Of a DNA stretch of 64,000 nt, positions 49,117-60,221 are shown one piece after another (the first letter of the stretch is position 1; each line of letters opens with the position of its first letter). Under the pieces are notes generated by a model. The model saw only the letters and a program-made list of their open reading frames with translations. It searched no databases and was not told the origin of the DNA. The position numbers and the translations under genes were made by a program. The DNA comes from Leifsonia xyli (GTDB taxonomy: Bacteria > Actinomycetota > Actinomycetes > Actinomycetales > Microbacteriaceae). The stretch is taken from NCBI GenBank assembly GCA_001647635.1, contig CP014761.1:1984001-2048000 (forward strand). Reading direction: 5' to 3'.

Positions 49117-50918
49117 CGGGCAGCCGGATCGAGGACTACGCCATGATAGGCGACCTCCACACGGCCGCGATAGTCGCCGCCGACGGGTCGATCGACTGGC
49201 TGTGTCTGCCGCGGTTTGACTCCCCCGCCTGCTTCGCCGGGCTCGTGGGCACCGAGGACGCCGGACGGTGGCTGATGGCGCCCGTCGACGGCGGCCGATG
49301 CACGCGCCGACGTTACCGCGGCGACACGCTCGTCCTGGAGACGGAGTGGGAGACGGCGGACGGTCACGTCCGCGTCATCGACTTCATGCCCGTGCGCGAC
49401 GAGGTGGCCGACCTGGTGCGCATCGTCGAAGGCGTGTCGGGGACGGTTCCGATGCGCACGGAGCTGGTGCTCCGGTTCGACTACGGCCAGATCGTGCCCT
49501 GGGTGACCAAGACGGAGTCCGGCGTCCGCGCGGTGGCGGGACCGGACGCGGTGCTGGTGACCGCTGATGTGCCGCTCGAGGGGCGCGACCTGAGGACCGT
49601 GTCCGAGTTCACCGTCGAGCCGGGCGACCGCGTCGCCTTCGTACTGACCTGGTTCCCCAGCCACGACCCGGAGCCGACCCCGGCGGACGCGGAGGAGACC
49701 CTCGCGGCGACGGAGCTGTTCTGGAGCCGGTGGAGCGCGAAGAGCACCGCGTACGGCCCGCACAAGGACGCCATCCAGCGCTCGCTCGTCACGCTCAAGG
49801 CCCTGACCTACGCCCCAACGGGCGGCATCGTCGCCGCGCCGACCACTTCCCTTCCGGAGCAGCTCGGCGGCCCGCGCAACTGGGACTACCGCCTCTGCTG
49901 GCTGCGGGATGCGACGCTCGCCCTGCAGTCGCTGCTCACGGCCGGGTACACCGAGGAGGCCAGTGCCTGGCGCGACTGGCTCGTACGCGCGGTCGCCGGC
50001 GATCCGGCCGACCTGCGGATCATGTACGGGCTCGACGGACGCCGCCGCCTTCCAGAGGAGACGATCGACTGGCTCCCCGGCTACGAGGGGTCGCGACCCG
50101 TGCGCGTGGGCAACGCCGCTTCGGATCAGCTGCAACTGGATGTCTGGGGCGAGGTGCTCGACGGCCTCTCGCTCACGCGGTCCACGATCGGGTCCGGCGA
50201 CGACGACGCCTGGAACGTCCAGCTCAGCCTGATCGAGCACTTGGCCGAGCGGTGGAAGGAGCCCGACAACGGTCTCTGGGAGATGCGGGGCCCGCAGCGC
50301 CATTTCACGTACTCCAAGGTGATGGCGTGGGTCGCGGTGGACCGCATGATCGACGGCGCCCGCACGTACGACCTGCCGGGGCCGGTGCGGCGCTGGGAGC
50401 GGATGCGGGCCGAGATCCGTCGCGACATCCTCGCCAACGGCTACGACGCGAAGCGGAACACGTTCGTGCAGGCGTACGGCTCGGACGAGTTGGATGCGTC
50501 GCTGCTGCTGATCCCGCGGGTGGGCTTCCTACCGCCCGGCGACAAGCGGGTGATCGGGACCATCGACGCCATCCAGGAGGACCTCACCGAGAACGGGCTC
50601 GTCCTCCGCTATCGACCGCAGGCCAGCGACGACGGGCTTCCGGGCGGGGAGGGCGTGTTCATCGCCTGCTCGTTCTGGCTGGTGGACGCGCTCATCGGCG
50701 CCGGTCGACGCGAGGAGGCGGAGGCGCTGTTCACCCGACTGCTGGACCTCCGCAACGACGTGGGGCTGCTCAGCGAGGAGTGGGAACCGTCAAGCGCGCG
50801 GCAGCTGGGCAACATGCCGCAGGCGTTCAGCCATTTCGCGCTCATCCGGAGCGCCTTCCACCTGCTCTCGGGCGACGCCACCACGACGCATCAGACCATC
50901 CCGATCGGTGAGGAGTGA
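49113..50918 (+). CDS. Glycoside hydrolase family 15 protein (trehalase/glucoamylase-like)
   Basis: In this 601-residue protein the N-terminal beta-sandwich begins IEDYAMIGDLHTAAIVAADG. The (alpha/alpha)6 barrel has GGPRNWDYRLCWLRDA, PDNGLWEMRG (general acid Glu) and LLSEEWEPSSARQLGNMPQAFSH (core SEEWEP, catalytic base Glu). Actinobacterial members include trehalases, so it may release glucose from trehalose or a storage glucan. No signal peptide is seen, so it should act in the cytosol. The GTG overlaps the SDR stop (GTGA). Confidence 0.88.
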   Translation: MTGSRIEDYAMIGDLHTAAIVAADGSIDWLCLPRFDSPACFAGLVGTEDAGRWLMAPVDGGRCTRRRYRGDTLVLETEWETADGHVRVIDFMPVRDEVADLVRIVEGVSGTVPMRTELVLRFDYGQIVPWVTKTESGVRAVAGPDAVLVTADVPLEGRDLRTVSEFTVEPGDRVAFVLTWFPSHDPEPTPADAEETLAATELFWSRWSAKSTAYGPHKDAIQRSLVTLKALTYAPTGGIVAAPTTSLPEQLGGPRNWDYRLCWLRDATLALQSLLTAGYTEEASAWRDWLVRAVAGDPADLRIMYGLDGRRRLPEETIDWLPGYEGSRPVRVGNAASDQLQLDVWGEVLDGLSLTRSTIGSGDDDAWNVQLSLIEHLAERWKEPDNGLWEMRGPQRHFTYSKVMAWVAVDRMIDGARTYDLPGPVRRWERMRAEIRRDILANGYDAKRNTFVQAYGSDELDASLLLIPRVGFLPPGDKRVIGTIDAIQEDLTENGLVLRYRPQASDDGLPGGEGVFIACSFWLVDALIGAGRREEAEALFTRLLDLRNDVGLLSEEWEPSSARQLGNMPQAFSHFALIRSAFHLLSGDATTTHQTIPIGEE

Positions 50919-50921
50919 TCG

Positions 50922-52271
50922 ATGAGCGTGCCGCACATCCTCGTCCTCGGCGCCGGCTTCGCCGGGTTCACCGTGGCACGCGAGCTTCGCCGGGATGCCG
51001 CCTCCCACCGCATCCGGCTGACGGTGGTCGATCCGCAGCCCTTCCTGACCTACAAGCCGCTGCTGCCCGAGGTCGCCGGCGGTGAGACGCAGGCGCGCGA
51101 CAGCGTCGTGCCGTTGCGCCGGCCGCTCCGGGACGCCGACCTGGTGTCCGGATCCCTCGCGTCGCTGGACCCGGACGCGCGCATCGCGGTGGTCCGCTTC
51201 CTCGACGGCACCGAGCGCGCCGTCCACTACGACCATGTCGTCCTCGCCGTCGGCGCGGTGACGAAGACCCTGCCGATCCCGGGGCTGGCGGAGAACGCGA
51301 TCGGCTTCTCGAGCGTCGGCGAGGCGGCCTACCTCCGCGACCATGTCCTGGGCCGCATCCGCTTCGCCGCTGCGACCGGCGACCGCGCCGAGCGCCGCCG
51401 CGCGCTCACCTTCGTCTTCGTCGGCGGCGGCTACACCGGCGTCGAGGCGATCGCCGAGCTGCAGCGATCGGCCGCCGGGGAGCTCGACCGATACCCGGAG
51501 CTCGACGGCGAGGCGATGGAGTGGCTCCTGGTCGAAGCCGCAGACCGCATCGCCGCCGAGCTCACCGAACCGCTCTCCGCCTGGACCCTCCGCCTGCTGC
51601 GGCGCCGGGGCATCCGGGTGCTGCTCGAGACCGAGATGACGAGCTGCGAGAACGGGATCGTCGCTTTGAACAACGGCGAGATGCATCCCGCAGACACGAT
51701 CGTCTGGGTCGCCGGCGTCACGCCCAACCCGGTGCTCGACCGCACGGACCTGCCGCGGGGACCGAGGGGGCACGTGCGGTGCGACACCTGTCTCCGGGTC
51801 GTGCGCGACGACGACACCCCGGTGGCGGGGGCGTGGGCGCTCGGCGACGTCGCGCAGGTGCCCGACCTGACGGCATCGAAGCAGCCGGCCTACTACCCGC
51901 CGAATGCGCAGAACGCGATCCGGCAGGCCCGTGTCCTCGCCCGGAACCTGAGGCTGGCGCTCGACGGCCGCGCGCCGGAGGAGTACCGGCACCGGTCGCT
52001 CGGCACGCTGGCCAGCTATGGCGGCATGCGCGGAGCCGCGGTGCTTCGAGGCGTCCCCCTTCGCGGGCTTCCGGCGTGGGCTGTCGACAAGGTGTACCAC
52101 GCACTGGCCCTGCCGAGCCCAGGCAGGCGGGTGCGACTGATCCTCGGCTGGATCGGCAACGGGCTGACCCGGCGGGATCCGGCGCCCGTCGACGTCTTCG
52201 CCGACCCGGCGGAGCCGTTCCGCAGCGCGGCGCAGGCGCAGGCGCAGAAGAAAAAGGAGGACGACGGATGA
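50922..52271 (+). CDS. Type II NADH dehydrogenase-like FAD oxidoreductase, second copy
   Basis: This 449-residue protein has an N-terminal FAD motif VLGAGFAGFTVARELRRD, NAD(P) motif FVGGGYTGVEAIAEL and FAD C-terminal segment AWALGDVAQVPD. It is paralogous to 5425-6762. It probably passes electrons from NAD(P)H to quinone; the C-terminus is amphipathic with a Lys/Gln tail. It would connect dehydrogenases of the operon to respiration. It is coupled to the next gene by ATGA. Confidence 0.88.
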   Translation: MSVPHILVLGAGFAGFTVARELRRDAASHRIRLTVVDPQPFLTYKPLLPEVAGGETQARDSVVPLRRPLRDADLVSGSLASLDPDARIAVVRFLDGTERAVHYDHVVLAVGAVTKTLPIPGLAENAIGFSSVGEAAYLRDHVLGRIRFAAATGDRAERRRALTFVFVGGGYTGVEAIAELQRSAAGELDRYPELDGEAMEWLLVEAADRIAAELTEPLSAWTLRLLRRRGIRVLLETEMTSCENGIVALNNGEMHPADTIVWVAGVTPNPVLDRTDLPRGPRGHVRCDTCLRVVRDDDTPVAGAWALGDVAQVPDLTASKQPAYYPPNAQNAIRQARVLARNLRLALDGRAPEEYRHRSLGTLASYGGMRGAAVLRGVPLRGLPAWAVDKVYHALALPSPGRRVRLILGWIGNGLTRRDPAPVDVFADPAEPFRSAAQAQAQKKKEDDG

Positions 52272-52726
52272 GGACGCGCACTCCCGCGCGCACCACGGTC
52301 CACGGGATCGACCGGATGGTGCGCAACGTCGAGACCGGCCGCTTCGAACGGTCCCTCTCGGCTCTGACGGCGGCGGGGTCGCTGGTGACGGCGGCCGAGA
52401 TCTACTTCGAGCACGACAAGGCGAGCTTCGGCAACCCGTGGATGTGGGCTCCGGTCGTCCTCGGCCCGGTGGGCGCCATCGCGGGCGTCGCCGGCGTGTT
52501 CAGCAAGCGCGCCGCCAAGACGCTGCTCCCCGTCGCCGCGGCGACCATCGTCGCGAACGGCCTGCAGGGGACCTACCTGCACGCCCGCGGGATCGGCCAG
52601 AAGCCCGGCGGGTGGCGCAACCTCCGCTACAACATCGAGATGGGACCGCCCCTGCTGGCTCCGCTCCTGGTGACGATGGTCGGCGGAATGGGGCTGCTCG
52701 CCGCGATCCTGAGGCGCGAGAAGTGA
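52268..52726 (+). CDS. Small membrane protein of the oxidation operon
   Basis: This 152-residue protein has three or four predicted helices (LTAAGSLVTAAEIYF, WAPVVLGPVGAIAGVAGVFS, LLAPLLVTMVGGMGLLAAI). The soluble N-terminus carries GIDRMVRNVETGRFERSL. No enzyme motif is seen. Position between NDH-2 and the dehydrogenase subunits suggests a membrane anchor or quinone-side partner. It overlaps both neighbours by 4 bp. Confidence 0.75.
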   Translation: MRTRTPARTTVHGIDRMVRNVETGRFERSLSALTAAGSLVTAAEIYFEHDKASFGNPWMWAPVVLGPVGAIAGVAGVFSKRAAKTLLPVAAATIVANGLQGTYLHARGIGQKPGGWRNLRYNIEMGPPLLAPLLVTMVGGMGLLAAILRREK

Positions 52727-53366
52727 GCACGCCGCCCGTCGAGCGCGGGACGTCCGTGCCCGTCCGCTTCCCCGGGTTCCGCGTGCTCGATCAGGCGGAT
52801 CACTGGGACGACGCCACCCGCGCGGTCGTGCTCGCCCGCGTCGGCCGCCCCTCCGACATCCGCTTCTTCGACGTCGCCGAGCAGGCTGCGGCGACCGCGC
52901 TGTTCGACGAGCTGCTCGACCAGGAGGGCAACGGCCGCGTCCCGATCACCGCACTGGTGGACGCGCGGCTCGCCGAGAGCCAGACCGACGGCTGGCACTA
53001 CGACAGCATGCCCACCGACGGGGATGCGTGGCATCTCACCCTCGCCGCGCTCGACGACGACGCACGCGAGGCCCACGGCTGCACCTTCGCCGAATGCGAC
53101 CGCGGCGCGCGCCGCGCCCTGCTCGAGACGATCCGCACCGGGGACGGCGACTGGCGCGGCTTCCACCGCGGCCAGGTCTGGAGCCTGTGGACGCGCTACG
53201 CGTGCACCGCCTTCTACAGCCACCCGGACGCCTGGGACGAGATCGGCTTCGACGGTCCGGCGTACCCGCGCGGCTACAAGAACCTCGGCGTCGGCAAGCG
53301 CGAGCCCTTCGAGGTCGCCGACGCGCATCCCGCCGAGCTGCCCGCCACCCGGGTCGGGGGAGGATC

Positions 53367-53370
<4 letters not shown>
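52723..53370 (+). CDS. Gluconate 2-dehydrogenase subunit 3-like protein
   Basis: This 215-residue protein resembles the small subunit of membrane-bound GMC-type dehydrogenases (FDEL...DQEGNGRVPITALVDARL, YKNLGVGKREPFE). It pairs with the GMC gene that follows with a 4-bp overlap. The usual twin-arginine signal of periplasmic members is absent, so the complex may be cytosolic. It is likely needed for assembly or maturation of the large subunit. Confidence 0.8.
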
Positions 53371-55006
<1,636 letters not shown>

Positions 55007-55022
<16 letters not shown>

Positions 55023-56841
55023 GCGAATTCGTGATCGGCCGGCTCCGGGAGTGGGGCGTGCGACGCGTCTTCGGCTACCCGGGCGACGGGATCGGGGAAT
55101 TCGACGGGATGCTCGGCAAGGCGGAGCGCGCGGGTGAGGGCCTCGAGTACATCCGTCCGACGCACGAGGAGATCTGCGCCTTCATGGCCACTGCGCACGC
55201 CAAGTTCACCGGAGAGGTCGGCGTCTGCATCGCCACCTCCTCCCCGGGCGGCTTCCACCTGATGAACGGCCTCTACGACGCGAAGATGGACAACCAACCG
55301 GTTGTCGCGATCGTCGGCCAGCAGGGCCTGAACGCGTTCGGCACGTTCAACCAGCAGGAGAGCAACCTGGAGCAGGCGTTCTCCGACGTCGCCGAGTACG
55401 TCCAGACCATCGTCTCGCCCGAGCAGGCGCAGGCGGTCGTCGACACCGCGTTCCGCACCGCGATCACGCGCAAGCAGCCATGCGTCATCATCCTGCCGCA
55501 CGACGTGCAGAGCATGAAAATGGCCGAGCCCGGCGCCGAGATGTGGGTCTCGCGCTCGAGCGCGGTCGCGCCCTCCACCGCCATCGCCCCGCCCGCCGAG
55601 CAGCTGCAGGCGGCGGCCGAGATCATCAACGCCGGGTCCCGCGTGACATTCCTCGTCGGAGCGGGCGCGGTCGGCGCCACCGAGGAAGTGCTGCAGGCGG
55701 CGCGGCTTGCCGGCGCCGGCGTCATCACCAGTCTGCGCGGCAAGCAGGTCGTGCCCGCCGACGTCCCGTTCCACACCCAGCAGGTGGGCCTGCTCGGGTC
55801 GCGCCCGAGCTACGACCAGATGCAGGACTGCGACACCCTGGTGCTGCTCGGCACGAACTACCCCTACGGGCAGTTCCTGCCGAAGACCGGCCAGGCGCGC
55901 GCGGTCCAGATCGACATCCGGCCCGAGCAGCTCGGCCTCCGCTACCCGACGGAGGTGAGCATCTGGGCGGACGTGAAGACCGCCCTGGCCGGCCTCCTCC
56001 CCTCCTCCGCCAGAAGGACGACCTGTCCTGGCAGGAGAAGGTCGCCGACAACATGCGGGACTGGGACGCGGAACTCGCCGCCCAGGCGGAGAACCACTTC
56101 GACGACGGGGTCAACCCGCGCAAGGTGTACGCCGAGCTGAACAAGCGCCTCCCCGCCGGTGCGATCGTCACGTGCGATGCCGGCACCACTGCCGACTGGT
56201 ACGGCCACTACATCCGCTTGCGCGACGGGATGCGCGGCGACCTCTCCGGCCGCCTCGCCTCCATGCTCGCGGCGATGCCCTACGCGGAGGCGGCGAAGTT
56301 CGCGTATCCCGACCGGACGGTGGTGTGCACGATCGGCGACGGCGCCTTCCAGATGCTCGGGATGAACGAGCTAATCACACTGAAGAAGTACCTGTCGAAA
56401 TGGGACGACCCCACCTTCGTCGTGGTCGTGCTCCACAACGACGACCTGACCCAGGTGTCGTGGGAGATGCGCACCGAGGACGCCAACCCGGTCTGGCCGA
56501 CCTCGCAGGACGTGGAGTCCGTCGACTACGCCGGATGGGCGCGGCTGCTCGGCTTCCAGGGGATCACCGTCACCTCCGACGACCAGATCGAGGCCGCCTG
56601 GGACACGGCGCTCGCGCACCGCGGCGTGACCGTGATCGACGCGCACACGGGGAAGAACATCCCACCGCTTCCACCGCACATCACGTACGAGTTCGCGAAG
56701 AACACCGGACTCGCGCTGCTGAAGGGCGACCCGAACGGCATCGGCGCGATCAAGGACTCCGCCGCATCGCTCATCACCGAGGGGGTGGAGCGGGCGAAGG
56801 ACGCGCTGCACATCGACCACGACCACGACCATGGGAACTGA
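55007..56841 (+). pseudogene. Thiamine-pyrophosphate enzyme (pyruvate oxidase/acetolactate synthase-like), frameshifted
   Basis: The N-terminal part (VFGYPGDGIGEFDGML, Glu in RPTHEE) reads from the ATG at 55007. The C-terminal TPP-binding part (TIGDGAFQMLGMNELI with GDG, VVLHNDDLTQVSWEMR) reads in another frame. Adding one C in the run at 55991-56010 joins the frames into a continuous product of about 611 residues ending DHDHDHGN. The gene is therefore either recently inactivated or affected by a sequencing error. The His/Asp-rich tail could bind metal. It overlaps GMC and is the last gene of the operon. Confidence 0.8.
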
Positions 56842-58024
56842 TGACGGGGCGCGGCTCCGCGCCATCACGACGGATGCATTCGACGTCCCCACTGCTACCG
56901 GTGGGCGCGAACGGCCTGAAAGCGACGGCACAATCACCTGGAACTCGACCGGCCTGATCGTTGTGAGGCTGTCCGCAGGCGACGAAACCGGGCTCGGTTT
57001 CACCCACGCCCCTACCGCCGCTCTCGGAATTATCCGCGACGTCCTCTGGCCGATCATCGACGGGATGGACACCCGCGACACCGAACGTCTCTTCTGGGCG
57101 ATGGCTCGCGCCGTCCGCAACATCGGGTGGCGTGGCCTGTGCGCGAGCGCAATCGCGGCCGTCGACATCGCCGCGCACGATCTGGCCGCTCGGCTCGCCG
57201 GAGTACCGCTGAGGTCTTACCTTGGCGGAGCGCGCGACTCCATCGCCGCCTACGGCAGCGGAGGCTTCACCGACTACACCGACCGAGAACTGACCGAACA
57301 GCTGAGCTCCTGGGCCGAGCACGGACTCCGCGCCGTGAAGATGAAAGTCGGCTCCCAGCCGGACGACGACCCGCGCCGCGTCGCCCTCGCCCGCGAAGCC
57401 ATCGGCCCCGACGTCGAACTCTTCGTCGACGCGAACGGCGCCTACGAGCGCAAGCAAGCCCTCCACCTCGCTGATCGATTCGCAGACCTCGGCGTCACCT
57501 GGTTCGAAGAGCCCGTGTCCAGCGACGACCGCACCGGTCTGCGCCTGCTCCGAGACAGGATGCCCGCACCGATCCGAGTCGCCGCCGGCGAGTACGGGTA
57601 CACGCCCGCCGACTTCCGCGACCTCGTCACGCCAGGATGCGTCGACGTACTGCAAGCCGACGCCACCCGATGTGGCATCACCGGGTTCCGCGTCGCCGCC
57701 ACGCTCGCGCGCACGTACGGCATCCCGCTCAGCGCCCACACAGCTCCCGCCTTACACGCCTCCGTGGCCGCCGCGTTCGAGGGCGCGATCAACGTCGAAT
57801 ACTTTCACGATCACGCCCGCATCGCCGGAGCCTTCTTCGACGGGGTCCCGGCCCTACGCGATGGCGACCTGGTACCCGACCGGGCAGCCCCCGGACACGG
57901 GCTCGAGCTCAAAGAAGCCGATGCCCGCCCGTATCGGGTCGCATCCTTCACCCGCGCAACTGACCCGAGCGCGCCCGGCGAAGCGCTCGACAACCCGAAA
58001 CAACAACGAGGAGGAACGAGATGA
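56831..58024 (+). CDS. Enolase-superfamily enzyme (mandelate racemase/muconate lactonising family)
   Basis: In this 397-residue protein the barrel carries the acid/base pair K170/K172 in VKMKVG, metal ligands D200 (VDANGAY), E226/E227 (FEEP) and E254 (AGEYGY), D277 (QADATR) and H303 (SAHTAPALHA). The KxK plus His arrangement favours a dehydratase or racemase acting on a sugar acid or related carboxylate. It starts within the last 11 bp of the TPP enzyme and overlaps the next gene by ATGA. Confidence 0.87.
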   Translation: MGTDDGARLRAITTDAFDVPTATGGRERPESDGTITWNSTGLIVVRLSAGDETGLGFTHAPTAALGIIRDVLWPIIDGMDTRDTERLFWAMARAVRNIGWRGLCASAIAAVDIAAHDLAARLAGVPLRSYLGGARDSIAAYGSGGFTDYTDRELTEQLSSWAEHGLRAVKMKVGSQPDDDPRRVALAREAIGPDVELFVDANGAYERKQALHLADRFADLGVTWFEEPVSSDDRTGLRLLRDRMPAPIRVAAGEYGYTPADFRDLVTPGCVDVLQADATRCGITGFRVAATLARTYGIPLSAHTAPALHASVAAAFEGAINVEYFHDHARIAGAFFDGVPALRDGDLVPDRAAPGHGLELKEADARPYRVASFTRATDPSAPGEALDNPKQQRGGTR

Positions 58025-58794
58025 CGTACCGGCTGGTTCAGCTTCCCAGCGGCCGAGAAGTGGGCATGACCGGTCTCGGCGACCCCGCCGGTGAACGCCT
58101 AGCAGTGCTCCTCCACCCGACACCCGGCGCGTCCGGCTTCGACCCTGCACCCGATGTCACGGCGCGCTCTGGCCTCCACCTGCTGACCTTCGAACGTCCC
58201 GGCTACGGGGCAACCGAACAAGAAATCATCAGCGTCACCCAATGGGTGGACGACCTCGCCGGGTACCTGCGCGAAGCTGAGGCAAGCGCACGAGAGCGGC
58301 CAGCGCAGACCAACTACGGCGGAATCGGCGTCATCGGCTGGAGGGAAGGTGGAATCTACGCAGCCGCACTTGCCGCCCGTCACCCACGCCTGGTCAATCG
58401 GCTTGTCCTAGTGGCGGCGCCCGCCCCGTCGCGAGCGGCGAACGCGCACGCCTTTCAGGCCGAATTGACACTTACCCGCGCGTCCGACGGGCCGCTCGGT
58501 TACCCCGACCGCGTGCAGCGGATGCTCGAAACCGCGTTCACACAAGGGGACGCCGGAACCATCGCCGATCATCACGCGTTCGAAGAGCCCATTCCGGCGC
58601 CGCTGCAGGTCAGAGCCGAGACTCTCATCCTGTACGGGACCACGGACGCCTACGCGACCGTGCACGACGCACAGTGGTACGCTCACGTCGCCTCCCGCGC
58701 ACGAGTCGAACGGGTTACCGGTGCGGCAGATATCATCGGGCGACATTGGCAGCGCATCACCGACTTCCTCAACCCTGAACCTACCTCCGAATGA
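58021..58794 (+). CDS. Alpha/beta-hydrolase-fold protein without nucleophile
   Basis: This 257-residue protein keeps the fold landmarks (VLLHPTPGASGF, FERPGYG, LILYGTTDAYATV). In the nucleophile elbow, however, GxSxG reads GWREG, with R108 where Ser, Cys or Asp is expected. The usual His segment is ADIIG near 236-240. It is therefore probably not a classical hydrolase and may be a binding or regulatory protein. It is coupled to the enolase-superfamily gene by a 4-bp overlap. Confidence 0.8.
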   Translation: MTYRLVQLPSGREVGMTGLGDPAGERLAVLLHPTPGASGFDPAPDVTARSGLHLLTFERPGYGATEQEIISVTQWVDDLAGYLREAEASARERPAQTNYGGIGVIGWREGGIYAAALAARHPRLVNRLVLVAAPAPSRAANAHAFQAELTLTRASDGPLGYPDRVQRMLETAFTQGDAGTIADHHAFEEPIPAPLQVRAETLILYGTTDAYATVHDAQWYAHVASRARVERVTGAADIIGRHWQRITDFLNPEPTSE

Positions 58795-58863
58795 AGGAAG
58801 CGCTTCACCCCGGGCGTCTACGGGCAGCGGACGACGCGGCTGACGGTCTTCACCGGATAGGCC

Positions 58864-59523
58864 TCACTCCCTCAGGCCGGATGGCCCGACCCGCACGCAG
58901 CATCCCCCCGTCGCGGGTTCCAGCCACACCGGCCTCCTGTCCGGCGACTCGTCGCTGATCGCACCGACCAAGGCGACGTTCGCCGAGCAGATCAGGTCGG
59001 TGTGTCGCGCGGCCAGTCGGTGGAACGGGCAGTTGGTGAGGCGGTAGCCTCCGTCGTCGTCCGCGACCGGTTCGTAGCCCACGGCGTCCAGCGTCTCGGC
59101 GAGCTCCCGCCCGGGGTCTCCACAGGCATGGCCGTGCTCGGCCGCGACCGCGAGGAGGCATTCGCGGACGGGTGCGCCCGTCTCATCCGCCCGCTCGACG
59201 GCCCGGGCGAGCAGTTCCCCGGCGAGGTCGTAGCGGCGCGGCGGGACGGCCGCGATCAGCTCGTCGTGGGCGAGTGCGTAGAACTTCGCGGGGCGGCCGG
59301 AGCCCGGGCCGCGTCGATCGCCGCGGTGGGCGAAATCGGTGACGAGGACTCCGGCATCCACGAGCTTCTCAAGGTGGAAGGCGACGGTCGCACGCGGGAC
59401 CCCGGTGCGCTCGGCGAGTTCGTCGCGCCCGAGGGGCCGGCCCTCGGCTTCGATCAGCCGATACAGCTCGAGCCGCACCGGGTCGGCGAGCGCAGCCAGC
59501 GCGGAGAGCGCGTCGGGAGTCAT
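58864..59523 (-). CDS. HTH regulator with C-terminal cysteine cluster (SufR-like)
   Basis: In this 219-residue protein the N-terminal winged HTH (ARPVRLELYRLIE-like, here ADPVRLELYRLIE; RDELAERTGVPRATVAFHLE) is followed by a C-terminal domain with C165 (NCPFHRL), C179 (DLICSAN) and C208-C209 (GGCC). This spacing recalls SufR-type regulators that carry an iron-sulfur cluster. It is divergent from folE; the palindrome at 59548-59568 covers the shared promoter region. It probably controls folE-tal in response to iron-sulfur or redox state; the signal is inferred. Confidence 0.8.
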   Translation of the reverse strand: MTPDALSALAALADPVRLELYRLIEAEGRPLGRDELAERTGVPRATVAFHLEKLVDAGVLVTDFAHRGDRRGPGSGRPAKFYALAHDELIAAVPPRRYDLAGELLARAVERADETGAPVRECLLAVAAEHGHACGDPGRELAETLDAVGYEPVADDDGGYRLTNCPFHRLAARHTDLICSANVALVGAISDESPDRRPVWLEPATGGCCVRVGPSGLRE

Positions 59524-59547
59524 TTCCGCATCCTAACTCTAAAAAAG

Positions 59548-59568
59548 CGATTCTTGACAAAAGAATCG
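59548..59568. promoter_or_regulatory. Operator overlapping the folE promoter
   Basis: CGATTCTT-N5-AAGAATCG has perfect 8-bp arms. TTGACA at 59554-59559 lies inside it and TACAGT at 59578-59583 follows 18 bp later, a plausible folE promoter. Binding here would block RNA polymerase. Confidence 0.7.
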
Positions 59569-59606
59569 ACACATCCTTACAGTCAGCACATACCGAGGAG
59601 GCGATC

Positions 59607-60221
59607 ATGTCACTGGCGACGGATACCGAGGAGGAGGACGCGGCCCTGGAGCCGGTCCCGGGTCCCTGGGCGGGTGCGATCGACCGGCACAGAGCGGAGG
59701 CGGCGATCGTCGAACTGCTCTCGGCGCTCGGCCGAGACACGGCCGGCCCGCAAGTGGCCGACACCCCGCGGCGCGTCGCAGCCGCCTACGCCGAGATGCT
59801 CGACGCCACGCCGCTCCGGATGACGACGTTCCCGAACGACGAGGGCTACGACGACCTCGTCCTGGTGCGCGACATCCCGTTCACCTCGCTCTGCGCCCAC
59901 CATCTGCTGCCCTTCCGCGGCGTGGCCCACGTCGGCTACCTGCCGGCGGGCAGGCTCCTCGGGCTCTCCAAGCTGGCGCGCGTCGTGGAGCACTTCTCCC
60001 GTGACCTGCAGCTGCAAGAGAGGCTCACCATGCAGGTGGCCGACTTCCTCGACGAACAGCTCGAGCCGCGCGGCGTCGGGGTCGTGCTCGAAGCCGAGCA
60101 CCTCTGCATGTCGGCCCGTGGCGTCAGGGCGGCCGGCACGCTCACACGCACCTCCCGGTTCACCGGCGAGCTCGCCGGCCCGGGACGGGAGCTCTTCACA
60201 GAAAGGACGGCAGGACGATGA
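59607..60221 (+). CDS. folE: GTP cyclohydrolase I (FolE)
   Basis: In this 204-residue protein the zinc ligands are C96 and H98/H99 in SLCAHHLLPF and C167 in EHLCMSARG. GYLPAGRLLGLSKLARVVEHF is the substrate-pocket segment. It converts GTP to dihydroneopterin triphosphate, the entry to folate or pterin cofactors. Its place with transaldolase and a cysteine-containing regulator suggests a second, conditional copy rather than the housekeeping one. CGAGGAGG precedes the ATG. Confidence 0.92.
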   Translation: MSLATDTEEEDAALEPVPGPWAGAIDRHRAEAAIVELLSALGRDTAGPQVADTPRRVAAAYAEMLDATPLRMTTFPNDEGYDDLVLVRDIPFTSLCAHHLLPFRGVAHVGYLPAGRLLGLSKLARVVEHFSRDLQLQERLTMQVADFLDEQLEPRGVGVVLEAEHLCMSARGVRAAGTLTRTSRFTGELAGPGRELFTERTAGR

